Source of the DNA: CAXBNV01 sp963977185
Lineage (GTDB): Bacteria > Pseudomonadota > Gammaproteobacteria > JAGOUU01
DNA: 54,199 bases
NCBI GenBank assembly: GCA_963977185.1
Contig: CAXBNV010000010.1
Location: 1-54,199 of the forward strand
Direction of reading: 5' to 3'
Shown here: piece by piece, positions 18,801 to 25,919 of the stretch
Layout of the letters: every line of letters starts with the position of its first letter
Position numbering within the stretch: position 1 is the stretch's first letter
Notes under the pieces: generated by a model
Seen by the model: only the letters and a program-made list of their open reading frames with translations
Databases searched by the model: none
What the model was told of the DNA's origin: nothing
Position numbers and translations under genes: made by a program

Positions 18801-19871
18801 TGCAAAAGAATGAGCTGCTTCATAGTATTGAGCTGCCAAAGGAGAAGATATAGAAGATTTTTTTTCTTCAATTAATCCTAAATTATAAGCAGCTTCAGGC
18901 AGCTGATATTCTTTATATAGTTTTTTATATATTTTTACAGCATCAGATGTATTATTTTGATATTGTTTTATATTTGCTTTAATGAAATCAAAATATGGAG
19001 ATTGCTCATTTTCTAGAAACTCAATGTTATTTAAAAAAAGATCTTTATATGTATTTAGTGAGTCTTGATCTTCTATATTACAAGTGTTATTAAAGTAGCA
19101 ACAAGGTCTATCTAATTTATTACCTTGCTCAGATAGAATGTAGCCTTTTATAGTATATAAAGCTATTTTTTGAGGGTTATATAAATATGGATGTGTTTTA
19201 TAGATTTCTGCTAATAAAAAACAAGAATCAAGATCATTGCAGTTTGCAGCCATAGTTAAATAACGAATGGATATTAAAGTATTGTAAAAATCTTGTTCTA
19301 AATTGTGGAAATATCCTAAATATGTAAGGCCTTTTGGGTTACCATTTTCTGCTAATAAAGATGCAATATTATAATTTTCTTGAAGTTTAGTACTTAATGA
19401 TTTTTTTAGATTGCTATATAATACTTTATAAATCGCAGAAGATGATTTTTCTGTTATTGCTTCATCTATATATTCTTGAGATTGAGATATCTGCTCTTCT
19501 GTAAAATCAGTAAATTTAGAAATATATGTGTCATATACTATATAACATCCTTCTGGTATTTTTGAATCCAAAAGTATAGATGTAAATGCTTTTAAAGATG
19601 AGCTATTTTTTTCACAATAATATTCTTTTAGGTATTGCCAAAAATTTTGTTCTGATTCACTGATTGTTTCTTTACTTTCAATTAATTGTTTTATTTTAGA
19701 CAATGTCTCAGATGATGCGCTTCTTAAGTCAGAAAGATAAAGATCTAAGTTTACATTATTTTGAGATATGGTTAATATATTATCTTGATTTAATAAATAC
19801 TCAGTATAATCTACAATGTCATAAATTACGTTTTTCTTAAATTTAGTTAAAATATCTAATATGTTTTTCAT
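15879..19871 (-). CDS. Giant helical-repeat protein of unknown function
   Basis: 1330 residues; not recognised as a named family. No signal peptide or clear membrane segment is seen, so it is probably cytosolic or exported by a non-Sec route. Residues about 165-365 resemble Sel1/TPR helical repeats (GNPKGLTYLGYFHNLEQDF, LTMAANCNDLDSCFLLAEIY, PEAAYNLGLIEEKKSS, AAQYYEAAHSFAYPDACIKL). Charged or Ser/Asp-rich linkers occur near 450-500 and 853-893, the latter with six serines in a row. The C-terminal third contains a duplicated unit (about 950-1020 and 1236-1306), each opening with aromatic-aromatic-x-(F/Y)RxG(H/Y)QK. AAAGGAA precedes the ATG inside a small hairpin. Codon use is very Lys/Asn/Ile-rich, like the pilus-like genes upstream of it. 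A scaffold or effector role is possible but unproven. Confidence 0.8.
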   Translation of the reverse strand: MKNILDILTKFKKNVIYDIVDYTEYLLNQDNILTISQNNVNLDLYLSDLRSASSETLSKIKQLIESKETISESEQNFWQYLKEYYCEKNSSSLKAFTSILLDSKIPEGCYIVYDTYISKFTDFTEEQISQSQEYIDEAITEKSSSAIYKVLYSNLKKSLSTKLQENYNIASLLAENGNPKGLTYLGYFHNLEQDFYNTLISIRYLTMAANCNDLDSCFLLAEIYKTHPYLYNPQKIALYTIKGYILSEQGNKLDRPCCYFNNTCNIEDQDSLNTYKDLFLNNIEFLENEQSPYFDFIKANIKQYQNNTSDAVKIYKKLYKEYQLPEAAYNLGLIEEKKSSISSPLAAQYYEAAHSFAYPDACIKLKSINQHSHPDLSEVDFTIFSNNLRDSNLGSKLVLEKFYEEKPSLNNLRLLKQNIDHNPLNPVTSLLKFKLQLLTTYKEIKETSIESLKEYSKEKADDEKTQKERKKQFEFEGDLSDAEDLFDSEESVDETTSKQYHSGMYFYDKKIILKLILDNPLEFATLFNKYDLNKLLLEPELLILIEELSKKTELAEHNIQQYLYVILSTGYFEAGNKDKATLFLKKINPEFLKQSDNKEIETQLQIIDDKICLINNYKSNEKIKNNPAELRFLFNYFIQHNDNKSILIIRKLLDDLYQKNTKYQPIQYQHIIISSNNYINDLQDFILNNSVFFFENFFKYELDKPFIFNKIKKTILNINKYNLHNNDHDIKNKINIILSYIYIRENDFGSAQIYLERINQNDIYKKYYNQLYKLLKYNSFSKSLIYNNISWIVIKPIEEKHQLETLTSIKVEDLLDLESDYKATSKMHTESIDALAGQKKSGTKRHAHDKDDMINSVFESDNHTDNDNNSSSSSSYKLESALPDTDNDVDDIYEKKIISTITSKTNQNPKTNTTYSLLTIKDNYSQNHKTITSCLQKINSYCNNQVIQSQFLFSFRLGHQKRVIANLLSSILEHSIDVPQTHEDTLKLLYQFIENLITSHSILISGEFGKTLQTIKKILDIPSNKDYYNKVNFSKLKLDQKCYYLFGDLYAAVSSFFIKAYEFSIFFYRKAIDTLSEYHKELDDIPIINKINNILKEIQSTTNQTTPNFDINYNAGLACNNQKLFFEFFDKTNSSSSTKFKKLLEIYNKYDNNNIKVLKKIKNIYESMSEELLMDSVQNNIAFLDAILEKLEQTSLDDEIKAHNEYLYTDNTETNTLSNMLKIIKKYKDTLASDGQYFFTYRQGYQKLKICNTLYNILTDSKNTEDTLFKRLKTIAYTIERVKQGEYNYLYNSRFKSVLEQLESLALNYKDYEISEKYKYEPLMKDFSGF
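16032..16095 (-). other. Second copy region of the duplicated C-terminal unit (part)
   Basis: This interval lies in the last repeat of the 1330-residue protein (residues about 1256-1276 within the 1236-1306 copy). The matching earlier copy is at residues about 950-1020. Shared features are a QYFF-TYRQGYQK / QFLF-SFRLGHQK opening, a hydrophobic helix with a final IL, a DTL segment and a closing LEQLESL / LQTIKKIL helix. The duplication is seen by eye; its fold is unknown. Confidence 0.4.
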
Positions 19872-19872
19872 A

Positions 19873-19890
19873 TAACTATTCCTTTAGTTA
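19873..19890 (-). promoter_or_regulatory. Small hairpin presenting the ribosome binding site of the giant gene
   Basis: Read on the minus strand, TAACTA and TAGTTA form perfect 6-nt arms around AAGGAA, which is the Shine-Dalgarno of the 1330-residue gene, ending 1 nt before its ATG. The stem is weak (A/U-rich), so it could act as a mild temperature- or ligand-sensitive element; this is inference. Confidence 0.45.
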
Positions 19891-19901
19891 TATAGGTTAA
19901 T

Positions 19902-19942
19902 TTATTCTCTATAATCTAATAGTAGCAGATTATAGAGAATAA
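19902..19942. repeat. Perfect 16-bp inverted repeat between the pilC-like and giant genes
   Basis: TTATTCTCTATAATCT (19902-19917) is an exact reverse complement of 19927-19942, with a 9-nt loop. It lies in the 84-bp gap between the stop of the pilC-like gene and the start of the giant gene. No T-run follows on either strand, so it is not a standard intrinsic terminator. Each arm contains TATAAT, so an operator overlapping a promoter, or an RNA hairpin that stabilises or processes the transcript, are both possible. Confidence 0.8.
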
Positions 19943-19955
19943 TATTTGATTTAAA

Positions 19956-21047
19956 TTATAAAAAATTATCTAAATTTATTAATGGCATATATAGTAAACA
20001 AATTATACAGCATATAATGAGTGTTAAAAATATAGTTAGTGTAGGCTCTAGTACTTTCTGAGTAGTTTTTATGTTATTTTTTATATAGAGCTCTAAAAGA
20101 TGAGTCGCATTATTTAAATTTTCAGTAATATTTTCTGATTTTTGTTCAAGCGTTATTATCTGTAAAATTTCTTTAGGAATAAATTTACATTGTTTAATTG
20201 AATTATTAAATGAGTATCCCATTGTTAGGTCATTTTTAAATTTGATTAATTGTTTTTTAATATATAAATTTTTATTATTTTTAATAAAATATTCTAAAAA
20301 TATTATAATATTTAAATTTTGTTTTAAAGATATATATAATAAAAAAATAAACTTATAAGAGATTATCAAAAGATATGTTTTGCCAATAATAGGTATATTT
20401 AAAACTATTTTATTATATGAATAATTTATAGTTTTTTTTATATTATTAGGTATTAAGAGTTTTAAACAATTTTTATTATAATAAATTAAAAAAAGCATTG
20501 AGAGCATTATATAGATGTTTTTATTTATAAAACATAAAATATTATTTTTTATATTTATAATAATTAACGTAGTATATGGCATAGATATATTTAAATTTTT
20601 ATAAAATTGTTCAAAAGTTGGAATTAGATAACAAGTTACAAAAATTATAAATATTAATAACATTAATAAAATAATAGATGGATAAATACAAGAGTTCCTG
20701 ATTTCTGTTTTTAAATCATAATAAGATTTTTGGAAATTTTGAAGGTTTTCAAGGACTGTATTTAATGATGCTGACTGTTCGCCAATTTTAATTAGGTTGA
20801 TAAAGAAACTATCAAAATATTTAGAGTAAAAAGATAATTGTTCAAAACAATATGATAAAGTATGTCCTTTTTTTATTAGTTTCGAAATATTTTTAACGAA
20901 ATTGTTTTTTTTATAATAATTATTATTTAATATATCTATAGCTTTATCTAGAGTAATATTTTGTTTTAATAAAATAGATAATTGTTTAGTAAATATTAGA
21001 ACCTGCTTTGGCTTAAGTCTTTTTGAGTTTTGTATAATTTCAAACAT
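19956..21047 (-). CDS. PilC/GspF-like inner-membrane platform protein
   Basis: 363 residues, a little shorter than usual PilC (about 400). It shows two T2SF domains: the first around 15-135 with QLSILLKQNITLDKAIDIL and a KIGEQSASLNTVLENL motif (G-E-x-S-G-x-L type), then a long membrane segment IYPSIILLMLLIFIIFVTCYLIP. The second copy around 215-340 ends in a C-terminal membrane helix (TLTIFLTLIICCIICLLYM). Family role: membrane platform that, with an ATPase, polymerises pilins. The gene starts 1 nt after the stop of the ATPase gene, so the two are translationally coupled. No pilin, prepilin peptidase or secretin gene is nearby. Confidence 0.88.
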   Translation of the reverse strand: MFEIIQNSKRLKPKQVLIFTKQLSILLKQNITLDKAIDILNNNYYKKNNFVKNISKLIKKGHTLSYCFEQLSFYSKYFDSFFINLIKIGEQSASLNTVLENLQNFQKSYYDLKTEIRNSCIYPSIILLMLLIFIIFVTCYLIPTFEQFYKNLNISMPYTTLIIINIKNNILCFINKNIYIMLSMLFLIYYNKNCLKLLIPNNIKKTINYSYNKIVLNIPIIGKTYLLIISYKFIFLLYISLKQNLNIIIFLEYFIKNNKNLYIKKQLIKFKNDLTMGYSFNNSIKQCKFIPKEILQIITLEQKSENITENLNNATHLLELYIKNNIKTTQKVLEPTLTIFLTLIICCIICLLYMPLINLDNFL

Positions 21048-21048
21048 A

Positions 21049-21954
21049 TTAAATTGTAATATTTTTTAATTCAAAGATAGGTTGTCTTTTATTTAAAATA
21101 TTTGTATTTATTTTAAATTTTTGGAAAATAATTAAACTAATACTAGATATAAGTAAGTATTTAGGTAACCCCATTTCAAGGAGTCTTGTAATAGCGCTAT
21201 TAGCATTATTACAGTGCATTGTTGCAAATACTAGATGACCCGTTTGTGCAGCTGATAGTGCTATTTTTGCAGTTTCAATATCACGAATTTCTCCTATTAT
21301 TATAATATCAGGATCTTGACGTAATATTGATTTTAATAAATTTGCAAACGTAAGATTTATTTTATTATCGACGTTTATTTGAGTAATGCCTTCAAAAGAT
21401 ATTTCAACAGGATCTTCAATACTTATAATATTATTTGTTTTATAATTTAGATTATTAATGCACGCATATAAAGATGTTGTTTTTCCAGAGCCAGTTGGCC
21501 CTGTAAATAATATTAAACCAGATTTTTTACTTATATTATGTTCTAATATATTTAATTGGTTATTATTTAGTCCTAACTTAGTTAATGAAATTAATTTTTG
21601 TTTATTTTGCAAAATCCTTATGACTAATTTTTCGCCATAGATAGTTGGGCAAGTACTTAGTCTTAAATTATAATTATTATTATTGCAAAAATAACTGATT
21701 TTACCATCTTGAGGAATTCTAATTTCTGTTATATCAAGATTAGCAAGAATTTTTAATTGACTTATTATTTGTATGGTCTTGTTTTTAGCTAGCGTTAATT
21801 TATTTACTAAAACGCCATTTATTCTTAATCTAATTTGATAATGATACTCTTTAGGTTCTATATGAATATCTGATGTAAGGCTATTGATAGCATCATTGAT
21901 AGTATTGATAAATAAATCATCAATATTAATTTTTGGTTTATTATTCATATTCAT
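21049..21954 (-). CDS. Short PilB/GspE-like assembly ATPase
   Basis: 301 residues against about 500-600 for PilB or GspE. Seen: SDIHIEPKE at 28-36, Walker A GPTGSGKT at 152-159, Asp box EDPVE at 180-184, Walker B DPDIIIIGEIRD at 214-225, and His box TGHLVFATMH at 238-247, so the ATPase core is complete. Missing: the N-terminal N1 domain and the tetracysteine zinc region plus C-terminal domain; only a remnant FELKNI after the SISLIIFQKF helix remains. No frameshift is evident because pilC starts right after the stop. The closest size class known to me is ComGA of competence systems. It is divergent from dam. Confidence 0.87.
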   Translation of the reverse strand: MNMNNKPKINIDDLFINTINDAINSLTSDIHIEPKEYHYQIRLRINGVLVNKLTLAKNKTIQIISQLKILANLDITEIRIPQDGKISYFCNNNNYNLRLSTCPTIYGEKLVIRILQNKQKLISLTKLGLNNNQLNILEHNISKKSGLILFTGPTGSGKTTSLYACINNLNYKTNNIISIEDPVEISFEGITQINVDNKINLTFANLLKSILRQDPDIIIIGEIRDIETAKIALSAAQTGHLVFATMHCNNANSAITRLLEMGLPKYLLISSISLIIFQKFKINTNILNKRQPIFELKNITI

Positions 21955-21980
21955 AATATAATGTGAAGATATTAAAACTT

Positions 21981-22002
21981 TACTAAACTCTAGAGTTTGG
22001 TA
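21981..22002. promoter_or_regulatory. Palindrome in the divergent pilB-like/dam promoter region
   Basis: AAACTCTAGAGTTT at 21985-21998 is a perfect 14-bp palindrome; it extends to 22 bp with a single mismatched pair (21984/21999). It lies in the 99-bp gap between two divergently read genes. The symmetry suggests a dimeric repressor or activator site, or chance in AT-rich DNA; the bound factor is unknown. Confidence 0.55.
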
Positions 22003-22053
22003 TTCTATATTAAGTTTTAGAAAAAATAAATATAAATTTATAAATATTACAAC

Positions 22054-22881
22054 ATGACTAGTAATCGACCTTTTTTAAAATGGGCAGGAAATAAGTTTCG
22101 TATTATTGATGAAATAATAAAATATTTACCAGATAATTCTAATTATGATTGCTTTGTTGAGCCATTTGCAGGAACATGTTCTGTTTTTTTAAATACTAAC
22201 TATAAGAAAAATTTTCTTGCCGATGAAAATCCAGATTTAATTAATTTATATCTTTATCTTCAAAAAGAAGGTGATAAGTTTATAAAGTATTGCGCTAAGT
22301 TTTTTGATGATAATTCTAATCTAGAGTCAACTTATTATGAAAATAGAGATATTTTTAATAATACTAAAAGTATAAGAAAGAAATCAGCTTTGTTTGTTTA
22401 TTTAAATAGACATAGTTATAACGGATTGTGTCGATATAACAGTAAAGGCAAATTCAATGCACCTTTTGGGCGATATATTAAAATTTATTTCCCACATGAA
22501 ACTATGTTAAAATTTTTTGAAAAATCACAACGTGCAGAGTTTAAATGTCAAGATTTCAAAACTACATTAAAAGATTTATCTGATAAAAGATCAGTGATTT
22601 ATTGTGATCCTCCTTATTTACCGTTATCTGATACTGCCCATTTTACTAAATATTCGCAAGGAAACTTTGGTTTAGAGGAACATACAAAATTAGCTGAAAT
22701 GATTGATGTATTAAAAAATAACAAAGATAACAAAATAATCTTATCTAATCATTATATAGAAAAATATCATGGGCTTTATAAAAATGCTATTATAAAAAAG
22801 CTATCTGTTCCTCGGTATATTAGTTGTAATACTGAAACTCGCAAAAATGTTGATGAGATTTTAGTTTTATATAATATTTAG
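22054..22881 (+). CDS. dam: DNA adenine methyltransferase (Dam family)
   Basis: 275 residues, close to E. coli Dam (278). It transfers a methyl group from SAM to adenine N6, most likely in GATC. Seen: the N-terminal SAM motif FLKWAGNK (7-14), VEPFAGTCSVFLN (35-47), and catalytic DPPY at 185-188 (IYCDPPYLPLSD), with the target-recognition region about 60-160 containing RHSYNGLCRYN. This D12-class order is typical. No restriction endonuclease is adjacent, so it is probably a solitary methylase for mismatch repair, replication timing or gene control. The specificity is inferred from family similarity, not seen. It is divergent from the pilB-like gene. Confidence 0.93.
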   Translation: MTSNRPFLKWAGNKFRIIDEIIKYLPDNSNYDCFVEPFAGTCSVFLNTNYKKNFLADENPDLINLYLYLQKEGDKFIKYCAKFFDDNSNLESTYYENRDIFNNTKSIRKKSALFVYLNRHSYNGLCRYNSKGKFNAPFGRYIKIYFPHETMLKFFEKSQRAEFKCQDFKTTLKDLSDKRSVIYCDPPYLPLSDTAHFTKYSQGNFGLEEHTKLAEMIDVLKNNKDNKIILSNHYIEKYHGLYKNAIIKKLSVPRYISCNTETRKNVDEILVLYNI

Positions 22882-22900
22882 TTATATTTTTAGGTTTTAT

Positions 22901-23398
22901 ATGATGTTGTTTAAATTATTTAAAAAAAGTTTAATTTTGTTTTTATATTTCTGCTTATTAGGAATATTGGCATCTTGTGTAAGTGATGAGATTATTTATA
23001 AAGACAATAAATCTGAGATGAAGTTTACATCTGTTGACGGTAAAAAGATAAATTTATTAGATTACAAAGGAAAGTTTTTAATAGTAAATTACTGGGCTAG
23101 TTGGTGTTCACCTTGTGTAAAAGAAATTCCAGAGTTGATAGAATTTAATAAAAAATACAAAGACAAAGCTAATATAATAGGCATAAATATCGAGCATATA
23201 GATGCAAATAAGTTAAATAAAATTATCAAGAATTTTAAAATAAATTATCCTAATTTAAAGGAAGATGTAATAAAAAAATTATTAGATATAGATATCGTAG
23301 GCTTTCCAACTACTTATATTTTTAATAAAAAAGGTCATTTAGTGAAAACTATACAAGGGCCTCTTCTGATGAAGACTTTATCAAGTTATATACAATAA
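22901..23398 (+). CDS. TlpA-like thioredoxin-fold lipoprotein
   Basis: 165 residues. The N-terminus is a lipoprotein signal (KLFKKS, hydrophobic stretch, lipobox LASC with Cys26). The mature domain has a thioredoxin fold with active site WASWCSPC (C69, C72) and the cis-proline loop VGFPTTYIFNKKG. This matches the TlpA/ResA group, membrane-tethered disulfide reductases that work on periplasmic proteins such as apocytochromes. Its substrate is unknown. It lies 19 bp after dam and 16 bp before the acylphosphatase gene. Confidence 0.9.
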   Translation: MMLFKLFKKSLILFLYFCLLGILASCVSDEIIYKDNKSEMKFTSVDGKKINLLDYKGKFLIVNYWASWCSPCVKEIPELIEFNKKYKDKANIIGINIEHIDANKLNKIIKNFKINYPNLKEDVIKKLLDIDIVGFPTTYIFNKKGHLVKTIQGPLLMKTLSSYIQ

Positions 23399-23414
23399 AT
23401 TTATGGAGGTTTTT

Positions 23415-23699
23415 ATGGATGAAAATAATAAGGGCATTCATTGTATCATTTCTGGAAAAGTACAAGGTGTTTTCTATAGAGCCAGTACCCAAAAGATGGC
23501 ACAGAATTTAACTCTTACTGGTTGGGTTAGTAATATTCCAAATGGAAATGTAGAGTTGAAAGCTTTTGGAGATAATGAAAAACTTCAAGATTTAATTAAT
23601 TGGCTTTGGGATGGACCTTCTGGCGCTGTCGTAAAAGATATAGAAGTTAATTATATAGAATTAGAACGTTTTAATGGTTTTGTTATTAAGTATAATTAG
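23415..23699 (+). CDS. acyP: Acylphosphatase
   Basis: 94 residues from the ATG at 23415. GGAGG at 23405-23409 sits 5 nt upstream and settles this start over an in-frame ATG at 23403. The enzyme hydrolyses acyl phosphates. The signature GKVQGVFYRAST carries the phosphate-binding arginine (R22), and GWVSNIPNG carries the catalytic asparagine (N40). Length and motifs are standard. It probably shares a transcript with the preceding lipoprotein gene. Confidence 0.95.
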   Translation: MDENNKGIHCIISGKVQGVFYRASTQKMAQNLTLTGWVSNIPNGNVELKAFGDNEKLQDLINWLWDGPSGAVVKDIEVNYIELERFNGFVIKYN

Positions 23700-23782
23700 A
23701 TGAAAATGTTTAAAAATTCTATCTCATGATATATAATCTATAAGTTAAAATTTTATTGAACTGTATTGAGGTTATTAGTTGT

Positions 23783-24043
23783 ATGCCTATATATGAATAT
23801 AGCTGTAAAGATTGCGGCCATAGTTTTGAAGAAATCCAAAAGATGTCTGATGATGCTTTAGTTTTATGTCCTAATTGTGGTAAGGAAAGTTTGCAAAAGC
23901 TAGTTTCAGCTGCAGGTTTTAGATTAGCTGGTGGTGGCTGGTATGAAACTGACTTTAAAGATACAAAAGAAACTAAAAGAAATTTAGTTGATAAGAACAG
24001 TTCTAGTGTTGATACCAAGACTACTAATAGTAGTGATAAATGA
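23783..24043 (+). CDS. FmdB-type zinc-ribbon protein
   Basis: 86 residues from the ATG at 23783, giving the family start MPIYEYSC; an upstream in-frame TTG at 23756 would add nine atypical residues. Two CxxC knuckles (C8-C11 and C29-C32) form a zinc ribbon, followed by the conserved LQKLVSAAGFRLAGGGWYETDF. The tail is hydrophilic. Exact function is unknown; a regulatory role is commonly suggested. It lies directly before aspS, a pairing seen in other proteobacteria. Confidence 0.93.
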   Translation: MPIYEYSCKDCGHSFEEIQKMSDDALVLCPNCGKESLQKLVSAAGFRLAGGGWYETDFKDTKETKRNLVDKNSSSVDTKTTNSSDK

Positions 24044-24112
24044 GTTTAAATAAACTAAAATTAACTCCAAAGTATTATATTTCGTATTTTTTAGATTTTT
24101 AAGGGTTACCTG

Positions 24113-25885
24113 ATGAGAACAGATTATTGTGGCAATATTACAGAAGAATATTTAGGTCAAAAAGTAAAATTATATGGTTGGGTAAATACTCGACGTGATC
24201 ATGGAGGAGTTGTTTTTTTAGACTTAAGAGATAGATATGGTCTAGTTCAACTAGTAATAAGACCAGAAGAAACAGAAGCATTTGCTATTGCAGACAAAAT
24301 TCGTAATGAATATGTTATTGGTATTGAAGGTACTGTTTGTAATCGTTTAGAAGGTACTGTTAATGAGAATTTGAAAACAGGTAAAATTGAAGTAGAAGTT
24401 AATAAATTAGATTTAATTAATAAATCAGCAACTTTACCATTTCAATTAGATGAGCACCATAAAACTAGTGAAGAAGTAAGATTAAAGTATAGATTTTTAG
24501 ATTTAAGACGTGATGAAATGCAAAAACGTTTTGAGTTAAGAGCCAAGGTTATTAAATTTTTTAGAAATTATTTAGATGATCATAAGTTTTTAGATGTTGA
24601 AACTCCATATCTAACGAAACCTACTCCAGAGGGTGCAAGAGATTATTTGATTCCTAGTAGAACTCATCATGGAAATTTTTTTGCACTGCCGCAGTCACCA
24701 CAAATATTAAAGCAAATTTTAATGATGTCTGGTTTTGATAGATATTATCAAATAGTGCGTTGCTTTAGAGATGAAGATTTACGTGCAGATAGACAACCTG
24801 AATTTACACAGCTTGATATTGAAACTTCTTTCATGGGTCGTGATGAAATAATGAGTTTCATTGAAAAAATGATAAGAGGTGTTTTTAAAGAATTTTTAGA
24901 TGTAGATTTTGATAGTGTTCCTGTTTTAGAATACAAAAATGTAATGCGTGATTATGGAGTTGACAGGCCTGATTTACGAAATCCTTTGAAACTGATAGAT
25001 ATTGCTGATTTGTTAAAAGATGTCGAGTTTAAGGTATTTAATTCACCAGCAAATGATTCTCATGGCCGAGTTTGCGTGTTAAATGTTCCAGGCGGTTCTA
25101 AATTAACTAGAAAAGAAATAGACGCATATACTAAATTTGTTAGTATATATAAAGCTAAAGGTCTTGCTTATATTAAAGTAAACGAACTTGAAAAAGGTAT
25201 AGAAGGTCTTCAATCGCCTATTTTAAAATTCTTACCTGATAATGTTGTGACTAAGATATTAGAGCGTGCTAATGCAAAAAATGGGGATTTACTATTTTTT
25301 GGAGCAGATAAATCTGTAGTAGTTAATGAAGCTATGGGAGCTTTAAGATGTAAAGTTGGTGAAGATTTAAATTTATTAGAAGGTAAATGGAAGCCTGTGT
25401 GGGTTGTTGACTTTCCTTTATTTGAAAGAGAAAAAGCAACTAACAAATTATACGCAGTACATCATCCTTTTACTGCATCAAAAGAAAATGTTGAAATTGT
25501 TAAAAATGATCCAGAAAATTGTACAGCTCTTGCATATGATTTAGTACTAAATGGTAGTGAAATAGGTGGTGGATCAGTTCGTATACATGATTTAGAAATG
25601 CAAAAAGCTGTTTTTGAAGCATTAGGAATATCTGCAAAAGAAGCTGAGCTTAAATTTGGACATTTATTAAAAGCAATGCAATATGGATGCCCTATTCATG
25701 GCGGGATAGCATTTGGTATTGATCGAATTATTATGCTTATGGCTGGAGTTGATTCAATTAGAGATGTAATAGCTTTCCCTAAAACTCAAACAGCAAGCTG
25801 TCCTTTAACAGAAGCTCCATCAGAAATTGATTTTGGTCAATTGTATGAGTTAGGGGTTCAAGTAGTTAAAAAAGAAAATGAATAG
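24113..25885 (+). CDS. aspS: Aspartyl-tRNA synthetase
   Basis: 590 residues, the bacterial-type length. It charges tRNA(Asp) with aspartate. It has an N-terminal anticodon-binding OB domain (VKLYGWVNTRRDHGGVVFLDLRDR), class II motif 1 near residue 140, motif 2 RCFRDEDLRADRQPEFTQLD, the bacterial GAD insertion domain (about 290-420), and motif 3 GGIAFGIDRIIMLM near the C-terminus. It is followed by yebC after 34 bp. In many bacteria ruvC comes next; here it is elsewhere. Confidence 0.98.
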   Translation: MRTDYCGNITEEYLGQKVKLYGWVNTRRDHGGVVFLDLRDRYGLVQLVIRPEETEAFAIADKIRNEYVIGIEGTVCNRLEGTVNENLKTGKIEVEVNKLDLINKSATLPFQLDEHHKTSEEVRLKYRFLDLRRDEMQKRFELRAKVIKFFRNYLDDHKFLDVETPYLTKPTPEGARDYLIPSRTHHGNFFALPQSPQILKQILMMSGFDRYYQIVRCFRDEDLRADRQPEFTQLDIETSFMGRDEIMSFIEKMIRGVFKEFLDVDFDSVPVLEYKNVMRDYGVDRPDLRNPLKLIDIADLLKDVEFKVFNSPANDSHGRVCVLNVPGGSKLTRKEIDAYTKFVSIYKAKGLAYIKVNELEKGIEGLQSPILKFLPDNVVTKILERANAKNGDLLFFGADKSVVVNEAMGALRCKVGEDLNLLEGKWKPVWVVDFPLFEREKATNKLYAVHHPFTASKENVEIVKNDPENCTALAYDLVLNGSEIGGGSVRIHDLEMQKAVFEALGISAKEAELKFGHLLKAMQYGCPIHGGIAFGIDRIIMLMAGVDSIRDVIAFPKTQTASCPLTEAPSEIDFGQLYELGVQVVKKENE

Positions 25886-25919
25886 GTAATAAATAAATTA
25901 ATTATAAGGTTTATTTTTT

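Noticed and set aside
21049..21200. Frameshift truncating the pilB-like gene
   Set aside because: The downstream gene starts 1 nt after the stop, leaving no room for a lost C-terminal part in another frame.
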